From NCBI GenBank assembly GCA_964622325.1, contig CAZUOJ010000060.1, positions 1 to 20,487 on the forward strand: a stretch of DNA of 20,487 nt. Reading direction: 5' to 3'. The notes under the pieces were generated by a model. The model worked only from the letters and a program-made list of their open reading frames with translations, ran no database searches and was not told the DNA's origin. Origin of the DNA: JAJFUB01 sp964622325 (GTDB lineage Bacteria > Armatimonadota > Zipacnadia > Zipacnadales > UBA11051). Positions 7,209-14,932 of the stretch are shown piece after piece (position 1 is the stretch's first letter; each line of letters starts with the position of its first letter). Position numbers and translations under genes: made by a program.

Positions 7209-7670
7209 TTAGGGGCCTGAGCAAAACCAATTTGGATAATTCCGCTGAAACTCTTCCTCTGATTTCACTAAATAGAGAATCCCATCAATCAGGCCTAAAA
7301 TCGGCGAAATGCCTATACAGCCTAGAAAAATATATAAAATCCCCCGGCCGATATTGCCCAGATAAAAATGATGGATGCCCAGCCCGCCCAGCAATATGGC
7401 TAATATGCCTGCCACAATTCTATCCTTGGGCGGATTGGGGCTCGTATAAGTTGGCGTAAAAGAGGCCGGCACATACGGCGTTGTGGGCGCTTTAGAAGCC
7501 AAATCAGCGGCAAATTCCGGACATTCATCTACACGCTTCCAATTGGGCTCGCCTGCTTTATTAAGCATTTCTGAAGGCGCCAATTGTCCCGTGCGGATCC
7601 ATTCGCGGATTTGTTCCTCTGGATAGGGCCCATGCGGCTCGCCGCCGCGTAAAAGATACCAATCAGCCAT
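7209..7670 (-). CDS. GYF_2 + TM2 domain membrane protein
   Basis: 153 residues from ATG at 7670, fixed by AAAGGAGAGG upstream; the open frame extends 100 codons further without family similarity. Residues 1-50 form a GYF_2 domain: 'WYLLRGGEPHGPYPEEQIREWIRTGQL' then 'WKRVDECPEF'. A Thr/Pro-rich linker follows, then a TM2 domain (two hydrophobic hairpin helices) with the hallmark 'LGGLGIHHFYLGNIGRGILYIF' and 'GLIDGILYLVKS' segments. Such fusions are common in Planctomycetota, Lentisphaerota and Verrucomicrobiota. The GYF part is thought to bind proline-rich partners on the cytosolic face, but the physiological role is not established. It is divergent from the aminotransferase gene (187-bp gap) and precedes the amidohydrolase operon on the same strand, separated by the repeat. 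Confidence 0.9.
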   Translation of the reverse strand: MADWYLLRGGEPHGPYPEEQIREWIRTGQLAPSEMLNKAGEPNWKRVDECPEFAADLASKAPTTPYVPASFTPTYTSPNPPKDRIVAGILAILLGGLGIHHFYLGNIGRGILYIFLGCIGISPILGLIDGILYLVKSEEEFQRNYPNWFCSGP

Positions 7671-7857
7671 TTTTGCCTCTCCTTTGCTGTAGGAAAGATA
7701 TATCAGGCTTCGCTGCTCAAGCACATAATCCTGCCTGTAAGCGGAAAATCTAAAAGAAAAGGAGCAATCTACATTCACAATTTCACGCAGGAAAGTAGCT
7801 TGTTTTGCAGAATTAACGAGGCGCGAATTTGGGCTTTTGCTTAAGGAGGAGAATAAT

Positions 7858-9108
7858 ATGTCTTTAGCCCTGATGGGCGGCAGCCCGGCTGTCACGCGCA
7901 AGCCCTCTCCCTGGCCGATTATTGGGGAAGAAGAAGTGCGCTGGATGGAGGAAGTTGTGCGCTCGGGCAAATGGAGCTGGCTGGGGCCTCATGAAACAGC
8001 TTTTACGGAGGAATTTTGCCGTTTTTTGGGCGTGCCTTATGGCATGTGCGTGTCCAATGGCACTGTATCCATTCAATGCGCCTTACAGGCTGTAGGCGTG
8101 GAGCCGGGGGACGAAATTATAGTCCCAGGCCTCACATGGGTCGCCACAGCCCAGGCGGCAATAGATATCGGCGCAAATGTAATTTTTGTGGATGTGGATC
8201 CCGAAACCTTATGTATAGATCCGCAGGCTGTGAAAGCTGCTCTGACGCCGCGGACTAAGGCCATTATTCCAGTGCATTTATATGGCTGCATGTGTGATAT
8301 GGATCAGCTCAGCGCCATCGCCCGCAAGCATGAGCTTAAAATTGTGGAAGATGTCGCCCATCAGCATGGAAGCCAATGGCGAGGCATTCATGCGGGCGCC
8401 TGGGGCGATGCCGGCAGCTTCTCCTTCCAGCAATCTAAAGTCCTTACAAGCGGCGAAGGCGGCTTTATTTGCTGCAAAGAGGAAAATGTTTATCAAATCG
8501 CCTTCGCATTGAAGCAAGTGGGGTGGGCGCCGCCGCCCGAAATGAAGCCGGCCGGCCGCTATGGGCACAATTATCGGATTACGGAGATGCAATGCGTCCT
8601 GCTGCGCGGAGGATTGCAGCGCTTGCCCCAGCAAACACAGCAGCGCGACGCCAACGCCCAGGCGTTTGCGGCGGGCCTGGCAGAACTAGGAGGGCCTTTA
8701 CGCGCGGCTCGGCGCGATGCGCGCATCACACGCCAGGCGTATTATGCCATGACATTGCATTTTGAGGCCGAAAAAGCGCAGGGGCTGACACGCAGCCAGT
8801 ATCAACAGGCGCTGGCCGCCGAAGGCTTGCCGCTTGCGGAAACATACGAGCCCGTGTATCGCAATTCCCTGCTGAATTTATATGATCGCACAAGCCCTAT
8901 CCCCTATCGCCAGAATGTGCCGCAAGATTATGCCCAGCTGTATTTGCCCGTCTGTGAAAAGGCAAAAAACGAAGATGTGCTCTTGCTGACACATCAACAT
9001 CTTCTCGCTGAGCCGGAATATATTCAGCAATTGCTTAATGCCGTGGAAAAAGTGAATAGCCATCTTGATGAGGCCCGTCGCTATTTCGCCAGCCAGGCCG
9101 CGGATTAA
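7858..9108 (+). CDS. DegT/DnrJ/EryC1/StrS family PLP-dependent aminotransferase
   Basis: 416 residues from ATG at 7858, preceded by AAGGAGGAG. Aspartate-aminotransferase fold: the cofactor-phosphate loop SNGTVSIQ (about 66-73), 'GDEIIVPGLTWVATAQA', the PLP-pyridine Asp D165 in 'KIVEDVAHQHGSQW', and the Schiff-base lysine K194 in 'FSFQQSKVLTSGEGG'. The ED-x-AH-x-HG form recalls the aminocyclitol/AHBA-synthase-like side of the family. These enzymes transfer an amino group to a keto-sugar or keto-cyclitol; a few act as dehydratases, but K194 argues for aminotransferase chemistry. Stand-alone and rightward, facing away from the GYF-TM2 gene. Its neighbours (Gfo/Idh dehydrogenase, Zn-dehydrogenase) could make the keto substrate (inference). 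Confidence 0.92.
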   Translation: MSLALMGGSPAVTRKPSPWPIIGEEEVRWMEEVVRSGKWSWLGPHETAFTEEFCRFLGVPYGMCVSNGTVSIQCALQAVGVEPGDEIIVPGLTWVATAQAAIDIGANVIFVDVDPETLCIDPQAVKAALTPRTKAIIPVHLYGCMCDMDQLSAIARKHELKIVEDVAHQHGSQWRGIHAGAWGDAGSFSFQQSKVLTSGEGGFICCKEENVYQIAFALKQVGWAPPPEMKPAGRYGHNYRITEMQCVLLRGGLQRLPQQTQQRDANAQAFAAGLAELGGPLRAARRDARITRQAYYAMTLHFEAEKAQGLTRSQYQQALAAEGLPLAETYEPVYRNSLLNLYDRTSPIPYRQNVPQDYAQLYLPVCEKAKNEDVLLLTHQHLLAEPEYIQQLLNAVEKVNSHLDEARRYFASQAAD

Positions 9109-9227
9109 TGTCTCTTTTATGAAGAAAAATTAAAGCCCGCATCCCTGGCTGGACAATTCCCACGGCTTTCAGCGAAGATAATTTTATCCCGCCTTCCTGA
9201 GACGATGATGTGTAAGGGGCCAGGAAG

Positions 9228-9893
9228 CTACACAGTGCCTTTGACAATTTGCGTCAGAGCCCGCACGGCTAAGGGATTTTTTTGCCCGGGACAGATTTCC
9301 AGCCGGCTGCTGGCATCTATTCCTGCAGGCTGGACACGCTCCAGCGCTTCTCTGGCATTATCCGGCCCGATTCCGCCAGCCAATAATACAGGCAAAGGCG
9401 ATTGCCGGACAATTTCTGCTGCTATGTCCCAATCCGATGTCTGCCCTGTGCCTCCCAGGCGTCCCTGGGAGATTGTATCCAGAATAATCATTTCCACGCC
9501 GTGTGCTTGCGCTTGCGCAATTGTGGATATCGCCTCTTCAACAGCTTGCCTGGGCGCCTCTGTGTGGGATGGCACAGGCACAGCCAGCCATAAGTGTGTT
9601 GCGCCTCGCAAATCCTGTGCTGCCGCCAGCGCCTGGGGATTGTGGAGCTGTAAGGCGTGGGGCTGCAATATTTGAACAATTTCCGTCAATTGTTCTGCCT
9701 GTATGCTCGTCGTAACAGCGACAACACGCTGAGGGCACAACACAGCCAGATGCGTGGCAGCAGCTAAAGGAAGAGATCGCGGCGAGAAGGGAACATCCAC
9801 AATTATGCCTAAAAAATCTGCCCCACAGCGCTGGGCATGGCGAAAATCGGCAATTCGTGTTAGCCCACAGATTTTGAGCAAAAATGTCTTCAT
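9228..9893 (-). CDS. trpF: Phosphoribosylanthranilate isomerase-like protein
   Basis: 221 residues, the usual size of TrpF, which converts N-(5'-phosphoribosyl)anthranilate to CdRP in tryptophan synthesis. The general base sits in KICG (C9), the general acid in 'MIILDT' (D139), and phosphate-binding loops in 'GGTGQTSDW' (147-155) and 'LAGGIGPDN' (171-179). Several normally conserved positions differ: 'LQLHN' for VQLHG, 'ASSRLEICPGQKN' for SSGVE-x-PGxKD, and 'GIIVDVPFSPRS' for GFIFxxxSPR. No other trp gene is in the window. The ribosome site is weak (GAGAA). It may be a true orphan trpF or a paralogue with a shifted substrate. Confidence 0.78.
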   Translation of the reverse strand: MKTFLLKICGLTRIADFRHAQRCGADFLGIIVDVPFSPRSLPLAAATHLAVLCPQRVVAVTTSIQAEQLTEIVQILQPHALQLHNPQALAAAQDLRGATHLWLAVPVPSHTEAPRQAVEEAISTIAQAQAHGVEMIILDTISQGRLGGTGQTSDWDIAAEIVRQSPLPVLLAGGIGPDNAREALERVQPAGIDASSRLEICPGQKNPLAVRALTQIVKGTV

Positions 9894-9961
9894 CGTGTTC
9901 TCATTTTTGTTTTATTGTGTGTGTAAAAGAGGCACAGCGGATGGCACAAATAATGAATCAT
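9890..9961 (-). CDS. Possible 23-codon leader ORF overlapping the trpF start
   Basis: Starts at 9961 (MIHYLCHPLC...) and stops with TGA at 9892-9890, overlapping the trpF ATG in an ATGA junction. An AAAGGAG lies upstream but 14 nt from the ATG, which is long. The peptide is rich in His, Cys, Tyr and Leu and has no Trp. It could couple translation to trpF, or be chance. Confidence 0.22.
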   Translation of the reverse strand: MIHYLCHPLCLFYTHNKTKMRTR

Positions 9962-10042
9962 TACGCTGTATGAGACTCCTTTATGAATAAGCCACATGCT
10001 GAGGCGAAAGCGTCTTTCCTAATAACAGCCTCTTCATCCGCT
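9927..10042 (-). promoter_or_regulatory. Two crossing inverted repeats upstream of trpF
   Basis: AAGAGGC (9927-9933) pairs with GCCTCTT (10028-10034), and AGCGGATG (9936-9943) pairs with CATCCGCT (10035-10042). Both are perfect. Their arms are not nested, so the helices cross, as in a pseudoknot or two alternative folds. On the leftward strand the last arm runs into TTTTA, 34 nt before the trpF ATG. This is compatible with an attenuator for trpF or a terminator for the glycosyltransferase ending at 10096. Confidence 0.35.
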
Positions 10043-10095
10043 AAGGATTAATGCGTCTTTGTCTTTTTCCCCACGAAAACATGGCTCCGACGGGC

Positions 10096-11277
10096 TTAAT
10101 GCTTTGTTATCAACTCCTGATATAAGGCTTCAATCTGGCTGATAGCGCGGCGAATGTCAAAATACTCTAGTGCTCGTTTGCGGCCTTGTTGGCCTAGCTG
10201 CTGGGCAAAATTGCGATTCCCAAGCAGCTCAAGCAGGGCACTGGCTAAAGGAGCTGCCTGGCCTGTAGGGACGATAAGGCCTGTTTTTCTATGCTCAACA
10301 ATTTCCGGCGGGCCTCCGGAATCGCACGCAATCACGGGCTTGCCCGCCAGCATCGCTTCCACGAGAACAATGCCAAACGGCTCATTAAAGGAGGGCAGAA
10401 CGAAGACATCCGTAATCGCCAAAATCTGCGGGATATCTCGACGATAGCCAGCCCAGATGACGGCCTCCGCGCAGCCTAATGCGGCCGCATATTCCTGCAA
10501 TTCATCTAAATAGCTTTCTTCCCAAAATGTAGGGGCGCCGACAACAAGCAGACGGGCCTGAGGACGCTGCGCATAAACTTGTTGAAAAGCCTGAAGCAAA
10601 ACTTTATGGCCCTTCCAGGGCGTGAGGCGGGCGATGATTGTAATCACATCCTGCTCGGGCTGCAAGCCGAAAGCGGCGCGCCATTCAGGCGGGGGCGCCA
10701 ACAGAGGAAAATCGTCTGGGCAGCGCCCCCCATGGACAATTGTAATAGGACAATCTGCCCCTGCCATAGAGCGCGCCACAGCGGCAGACATAGCGACAAT
10801 ATGGGGATGTGTTATGCGCGCCACACGAAATAAAAGCCGCTGGGCGGGCCCCGGCTCCAGAATATCCCGCACATCCCAGATGACAGGCTTGCGGGCCAGC
10901 CACGCCGCCAAGCCCCCTAAAATATGCGTCTTCAGCGTATTCGTATGGACGATATCAATCTGGAATCTTTGCAGCAAACGGGCCAAACGCCAGACAAGCC
11001 TTATGCCCGCCGGGATGTTCCTTATATTTCTCCAAAGATGTCCTAATGTATCCCGTGAGCGTTTAAGAATTTGTTCTTGTTCGGCAAAAAAACGAACAAT
11101 TTGTCCGGCCGGAACATCCACATCACGCAGCCAATCCGTACGACAGGCGACAATCAGCCAGGGCTCCACATGCTGGCGATTGACGAAACGCAAAATATCG
11201 ACAAGCGCTTCTTCGGCGCCCCCGCCCGCCTCTGTTGTATGATCCACATAAGCCACTTTCAAGGGAGCTAAGGGCAT
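10096..11277 (-). CDS. Glycosyltransferase family 4 (GT-B fold)
   Basis: 393 residues, start supported by GAGGAG about 6 nt upstream. The N-terminal Rossmann half begins 'LKVAYVDHTTEAGGGAEEAL', with the glycine-rich acceptor loop, and has 'DIVHTNTLKTH' (about 108-118). The C-terminal donor half has 'IIARLTPWKGHKVLLQAF' (R217, K222), 'VFVLPSFNEPFGIVLVEAM' carrying the EX7E pair (E299, E307), and 'CDSGGPPEIVEHRKTGLIV'. GT4 enzymes transfer sugars from nucleotide diphosphates with retention, usually to cell-surface polysaccharide, O-antigen or glycolipid acceptors at the cytoplasmic membrane. No other surface-polysaccharide gene is adjacent, so donor and acceptor are unknown. It is 127 bp downstream of the methyltransferase on the same strand. 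Confidence 0.92.
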   Translation of the reverse strand: MPLAPLKVAYVDHTTEAGGGAEEALVDILRFVNRQHVEPWLIVACRTDWLRDVDVPAGQIVRFFAEQEQILKRSRDTLGHLWRNIRNIPAGIRLVWRLARLLQRFQIDIVHTNTLKTHILGGLAAWLARKPVIWDVRDILEPGPAQRLLFRVARITHPHIVAMSAAVARSMAGADCPITIVHGGRCPDDFPLLAPPPEWRAAFGLQPEQDVITIIARLTPWKGHKVLLQAFQQVYAQRPQARLLVVGAPTFWEESYLDELQEYAAALGCAEAVIWAGYRRDIPQILAITDVFVLPSFNEPFGIVLVEAMLAGKPVIACDSGGPPEIVEHRKTGLIVPTGQAAPLASALLELLGNRNFAQQLGQQGRKRALEYFDIRRAISQIEALYQELITKH

Positions 11278-11404
11278 TTTTGCTCCTCAATTTTAGCCAC
11301 TTCAATCGGGCATGTTATAAACAAATTCTAAGCTCTGGAAGGCAAAGCGCATAACATTGTCTGACTAGTGCCTTGTAATGAATCACATAAGCGAATACAG
11401 AGCC

Positions 11405-12253
11405 TCATTCTGTCTCTTTGCGGAAATTCAGGCAATAATGATGCATTGTGTTGGAGACCCACGCGTGTCCCATGCCATAAGGCGCCAATGTTTGATTATC
11501 CTGGCACCATATTTTTTCATCCTTAAGCTGCAAAAAACGGCTGAGGCCCCGCGCCAGATCCCACGCTAAAGGATACATCTCCCCGTTTTTTTTGACATTT
11601 TTGACAATCACAGTCATATAGGCTCCAGGCCGCAACAGGCGGGCGACGCGCCGATAAATAAGCAATAATTCGCGCAAAAATAGCTGATAATCGGCGATAT
11701 TGCCCAAATCGGCGGGATCCTCGGAATAATAGACATCCAGAGCCGCGGCCGCACGTTTCTTTTGTGTCTCAAAGCCATCACGGCGGAGCATATCCCAATA
11801 CGGCGGCGATGTGATGCAATAATCCACAGGCGGGATTTTCAAACGGCGAATCTGGCGGGCGTCTGCCGTGATAATGCGGCAGCTGGCGGCTGTGGGCAAG
11901 CCCAGACGCTTTTGTTCTGCAGCCAGCCATTCGCGCGCAATCGCCGCATAACGCTCCTGCAGCTCAATGCCGATCCCGATCCGCCCGGCGCGGGCTGCCG
12001 CAATAATGGCGCTCCCTGTGCCTGCCATTGGATCCAGCACAATCTGGCCCGCTTTTGTAAAAAAACGAATAAATTCCTCAATCATTGTTTCCGGGAATTT
12101 GGCGGGATGACACAAGACGCCCTTGCGCCGGGGCGGCGGATTATGCACGAACCAGCTTTTTTGAAATTTAATCCATTCCTGAGGGCTCAAATCATTGAGC
12201 TTGTTTTTCTGGCGCCAATCCTGGCTTGCCAAAGCCATCACCCTTAAAGGCAT
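11405..12253 (-). CDS. Orphan DNA methyltransferase (N4-cytosine/N6-adenine type)
   Basis: 282 residues, ATG with AAGGA about 5 nt upstream. Motif order is X-I-IV. HPAKFPETMI (49-58) is the motif X/FPxxL-like helix, LDPMAGTGSA (73-82) is the SAM-binding motif I, 'GIELQERY' gives the acidic ribose ligand, and 'TSPPYW' (148-153) is catalytic motif IV of amino-methylating enzymes. The linear X-I-IV order differs from the IV-before-I order of beta-class enzymes. No restriction endonuclease or specificity subunit flanks it: a glycosyltransferase lies downstream and a divergent secreted protein upstream. It therefore looks like a solitary methylase, or one displaced from an R-M system. Recognition sequence unknown. 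Confidence 0.88.
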   Translation of the reverse strand: MPLRVMALASQDWRQKNKLNDLSPQEWIKFQKSWFVHNPPPRRKGVLCHPAKFPETMIEEFIRFFTKAGQIVLDPMAGTGSAIIAAARAGRIGIGIELQERYAAIAREWLAAEQKRLGLPTAASCRIITADARQIRRLKIPPVDYCITSPPYWDMLRRDGFETQKKRAAAALDVYYSEDPADLGNIADYQLFLRELLLIYRRVARLLRPGAYMTVIVKNVKKNGEMYPLAWDLARGLSRFLQLKDEKIWCQDNQTLAPYGMGHAWVSNTMHHYCLNFRKETE

Positions 12254-12362
12254 TAATTCCTTACTTTTTGTGTTATGCCTTTTATATTTAGCTTATATGA
12301 GCTCCAAACACAACAAAAATAATAATGATAATTCCAATTCCCGCCAAACGCAGGGAGGAATT

Positions 12363-12485
12363 ATGCCCACGAAAGATGCTTTTCTGCAGCCCAATTATGT
12401 TGCTCCTGAGCTTTTGAAAAAGGCTTTCCGCCTTCTTATAGCGAATTTTTCTTACACAGGCCATAAAAGGAGAAAAGCGCGATGA
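12363..12485 (+). CDS. 40-residue small ORF coupled to the DUF4838 gene
   Basis: Starts MPTKDAFLQPNYVAPELLKK and ends in the very basic GHKRRKAR. It has a near-consensus Shine-Dalgarno (GGGAGGAA, 4 nt spacing). Its TGA overlaps the next ATG as ATGA, the classic translational-coupling arrangement. The middle (APELLKKAFRLLIANF) would form an amphipathic helix; there is no signal peptide or membrane segment. I recognise no family. It may be a leader peptide controlling the exoenzyme gene, a small functional protein, or a decayed gene end. Part of the basic tail coincides with the purine-rich ribosome site of the next gene, which tempers any reading of that tail as functional. Confidence 0.5.
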   Translation: MPTKDAFLQPNYVAPELLKKAFRLLIANFSYTGHKRRKAR

Positions 12486-14932
12486 ACGGGACATTCCCCC
12501 GGCTGGCGTTGGGCAGCCTGCTCCTCATTTGCTCTCTAAGCCATGCGGAGATATGCCTTGTGCGAGCGGGACAGCCGCTGGCGCAAATTGTCTTGCCAGA
12601 GAAGGCCTCGGAGCAATTGAAAGCCGCAGCAGAGAAATTAGCCGCTTATGTGCAGGAGGCTTCCGGCGCGAGGCTGCCTGTGACTTTTGAAAATGAATGG
12701 GCGGGCGAGAGGCGCCAGCCGCTTATTGTCATCGGGCCTACAGCACGCTGGAAGCTGACATTGCCTCCAGGCCTGGATGAAGACGGCTTTGTGATTGCCG
12801 CGAAGGATGGCGTTGTGCAGATCTGTGGCCCCAGCGATTGGGGCACGGAATTTGGCGTGTATGAGTTTTTGGAACGCTATGTTGGCGTGCGCTGGCTACT
12901 GCCAGGCGAAAATGGCACCGATGTGCCTGCCCTACATACGATTAACATCCCCGAAGGCCGCCTGCAGGAACAGCCTGTGTTTTTTTCGCGGCTATTGAGC
13001 GGGCTGCGTGGGCCGGCGCAAATGGAATGGGCGCGCTTTAATCGTATGCATGGCCGTGTGAGCTTCCATCATAGCCTGGGGGAATATATCTTCAAGCCAG
13101 AGCTCTATACAAAAACACATCCGGAATTTTATCCTATGAAGGACGGCAAGACTCGCTATCTGCCGCCCGACGGCCTGTATCATGGCTGGCAGCCGTGTTT
13201 CAGCGAGCCTGGCACTGTACAGACAGCTATTGACACAATTTGCGCCTATTTTCAAGCCCATCCGGAGGCGACATCTTTTTCGCTCGGCGTGAATGATAGC
13301 AGCGGCCATTGTCATTGTCCGCGCTGTCAAGCTGCTCTGCCGCAGGAAAAGAATTTCCTGGGAATGGATGATTATTCAGATTTATATTATGAGTGGTGCA
13401 ATAAAGTCATCGAAGGCGTGCTCCAGCGTTTTCCGGATAAATGGTTTGGCTGCCTGGCTTATAGCGAAGTGGCTGCCCCGCCCCGGCGCCTTAAAGTCCA
13501 CGAACGCCTGATTCCTTATATGACATACGATCGGATGAAATGGATTGATCCCGAGATTGCCCAGGCGGGACAGGCCGCCACGGAAGCCTGGCATAAAATG
13601 AGTCCAACGCTAGGATGGTACGATTATATCTACGGCACGCCATATTGTTTGCCGCGTGTGTATTTTCATCATACAGCCCGTTATTTGCGTTATGCCGCGG
13701 CGCATGGCGTCAAAGCGCATTATGCCGAGATTTATCCGAATTGGGGCGAGGGGCCCAAGCCGTATATTTATTTGAAGTTATGGTGGGATCCCCGCCAGGA
13801 TGTAGAGGGCTTATTAAAAGAATGGTACGAACGTTGCGTGGGGCCCAAAGCAGCGCCAGAATTGGCGGCTTATTATGCGATCTGGGAGCGCTTCTGGACA
13901 AAAGACATCCTGCAATCAAAATGGTTTTCCAAGGGCGGCCAATATCTCAATTTTTACAGCCCGACTTATCTTACTGATGTAAAAAAAGAAGATATTGTCG
14001 CCAGTCGCCGGCATCTGGAAGCCTGTGTCGCCCGCTGTGAAACGCCGCAACAACGCGCCCGCGCAGAGCTTTTGCTGAAGGCGTTTGAATATTATGAGGC
14101 TTCGGCGCTGGCGTATCTCGCGCACAGCGCAACGCCTGCTGTCATCGCCACAGAACAGGAGGCGCTCCAGGCTCTGAAGGAAGCCGCCACAGCCCTGCAA
14201 ATGGCGCACAAGCGGCGTGTTTTGGCACTGGAAGTTTTTCCTCATGATCCTGTGCTCGTCCATCCCCTATCTATTAACAACAGCCCTCTTTCCGGCGAGG
14301 GCTGGGGCAGCGCGGGGCTCTGGGCCGTAATGGATTTTGCCCTGCAGGGTGGCGCTGTGCGGGATAAATTATCATTGCTTGCACAGTCGGCGACACCGCT
14401 TGTGGCGCAGCAAGCGCGTTTAATGCTGGCTCTAGCTGACGGCCAGACGGAAATACTGACAAGGAATGCTTCCTTTGAGGAGGGCCAGGCGCCGTGGAGC
14501 TTTTGGCGGAAGCCGGAAAATGCGCCCGTTGGGCGTATGCTTCTTAGCCAGGACATTGCTCATACAGGGCGTTTTAGTCTGCTGTGTGAGGGGATGCAGC
14601 GCGGGGGGCCTGTATATAGCCTGCCTTTTCCGGGGCCAGGCACTTATATCGCGCTGGCCTGGATTTATGTGCCGGCAGAACAAAAGGCTCCCCACGGAAC
14701 TGTGGAGCTTGTGATTACGCCCCGCGATGAAAACGGCAATAATCTGCCGGGCGCCAGCACTAAAATAAGCCCGCCCCCGGGGCAATGGAAATTGCTTGTC
14801 GCGGCAGCGGAAATCCCTGCCGAAATACAGGGCAAGCCTGTCAAATCTTTGCTTGTTATTCCCATCGTGGACGCCTTCGAAGAGGGCCGTGTGTATATTG
14901 ATGATGTGAGTCTGCAGCGACTGCGCTTGTAA
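12482..14932 (+). CDS. Secreted DUF4838-domain protein (putative glycoside hydrolase-like exoenzyme)
   Basis: 816 residues. Signal peptide 1-22 (hydrophobic LALGSLLLICSL, cleavage after SHA). Residues 35-150 look like the N-terminal alpha+beta domain found in front of alpha-glucuronidases and hexosaminidases: 'QLKAAAEKLAAYVQEASGARLP' then 'GVYEFLERYVGVRWLLPG'. The DUF4838 core spans roughly 160-440, with 'WARFNRMHG', 'THPEFYPMKDG', 'WQPCFSEPGT' and the signature 'LGVNDSSGHCHCPRCQA' (N271, D272, C277, C279, C282). The last 150 residues ('NASFEEGQAPWSFW...') form a carbohydrate-binding-module-like beta sandwich. DUF4838 is a TIM-barrel family common in glycan degraders; activity is not assigned. 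AGGAG about 9 nt upstream supports this start, and an ATGA overlap couples it to the small ORF. Confidence 0.88.
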   Translation: MNGTFPRLALGSLLLICSLSHAEICLVRAGQPLAQIVLPEKASEQLKAAAEKLAAYVQEASGARLPVTFENEWAGERRQPLIVIGPTARWKLTLPPGLDEDGFVIAAKDGVVQICGPSDWGTEFGVYEFLERYVGVRWLLPGENGTDVPALHTINIPEGRLQEQPVFFSRLLSGLRGPAQMEWARFNRMHGRVSFHHSLGEYIFKPELYTKTHPEFYPMKDGKTRYLPPDGLYHGWQPCFSEPGTVQTAIDTICAYFQAHPEATSFSLGVNDSSGHCHCPRCQAALPQEKNFLGMDDYSDLYYEWCNKVIEGVLQRFPDKWFGCLAYSEVAAPPRRLKVHERLIPYMTYDRMKWIDPEIAQAGQAATEAWHKMSPTLGWYDYIYGTPYCLPRVYFHHTARYLRYAAAHGVKAHYAEIYPNWGEGPKPYIYLKLWWDPRQDVEGLLKEWYERCVGPKAAPELAAYYAIWERFWTKDILQSKWFSKGGQYLNFYSPTYLTDVKKEDIVASRRHLEACVARCETPQQRARAELLLKAFEYYEASALAYLAHSATPAVIATEQEALQALKEAATALQMAHKRRVLALEVFPHDPVLVHPLSINNSPLSGEGWGSAGLWAVMDFALQGGAVRDKLSLLAQSATPLVAQQARLMLALADGQTEILTRNASFEEGQAPWSFWRKPENAPVGRMLLSQDIAHTGRFSLLCEGMQRGGPVYSLPFPGPGTYIALAWIYVPAEQKAPHGTVELVITPRDENGNNLPGASTKISPPPGQWKLLVAAAEIPAEIQGKPVKSLLVIPIVDAFEEGRVYIDDVSLQRLRL

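Noticed and set aside
7671..7970. N-terminal 100-codon extension of the GYF-TM2 protein
   Set aside because: The GYF domain starts precisely at the ATG at 7670, which has an AAAGGAGAGG ribosome site. The extension has no signature and would run through the divergent promoter region into the aminotransferase gene.
9193..9227. CTTCCTG / CAGGAAG pair between the converging aminotransferase and trpF as a terminator
   Set aside because: 7-bp stem with a 21-nt loop and no T-tract on either side; too weak to call.
10622..11242. 206-codon frame antisense to the glycosyltransferase
   Set aside because: Fully contained in a complete GT4 gene with the EX7E motif; Arg/Ser/Cys-rich with no family match.
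11762..12247. 161-codon frame antisense to the DNA methyltransferase
   Set aside because: Shadow of a complete methylase; no ribosome site and an implausible composition.
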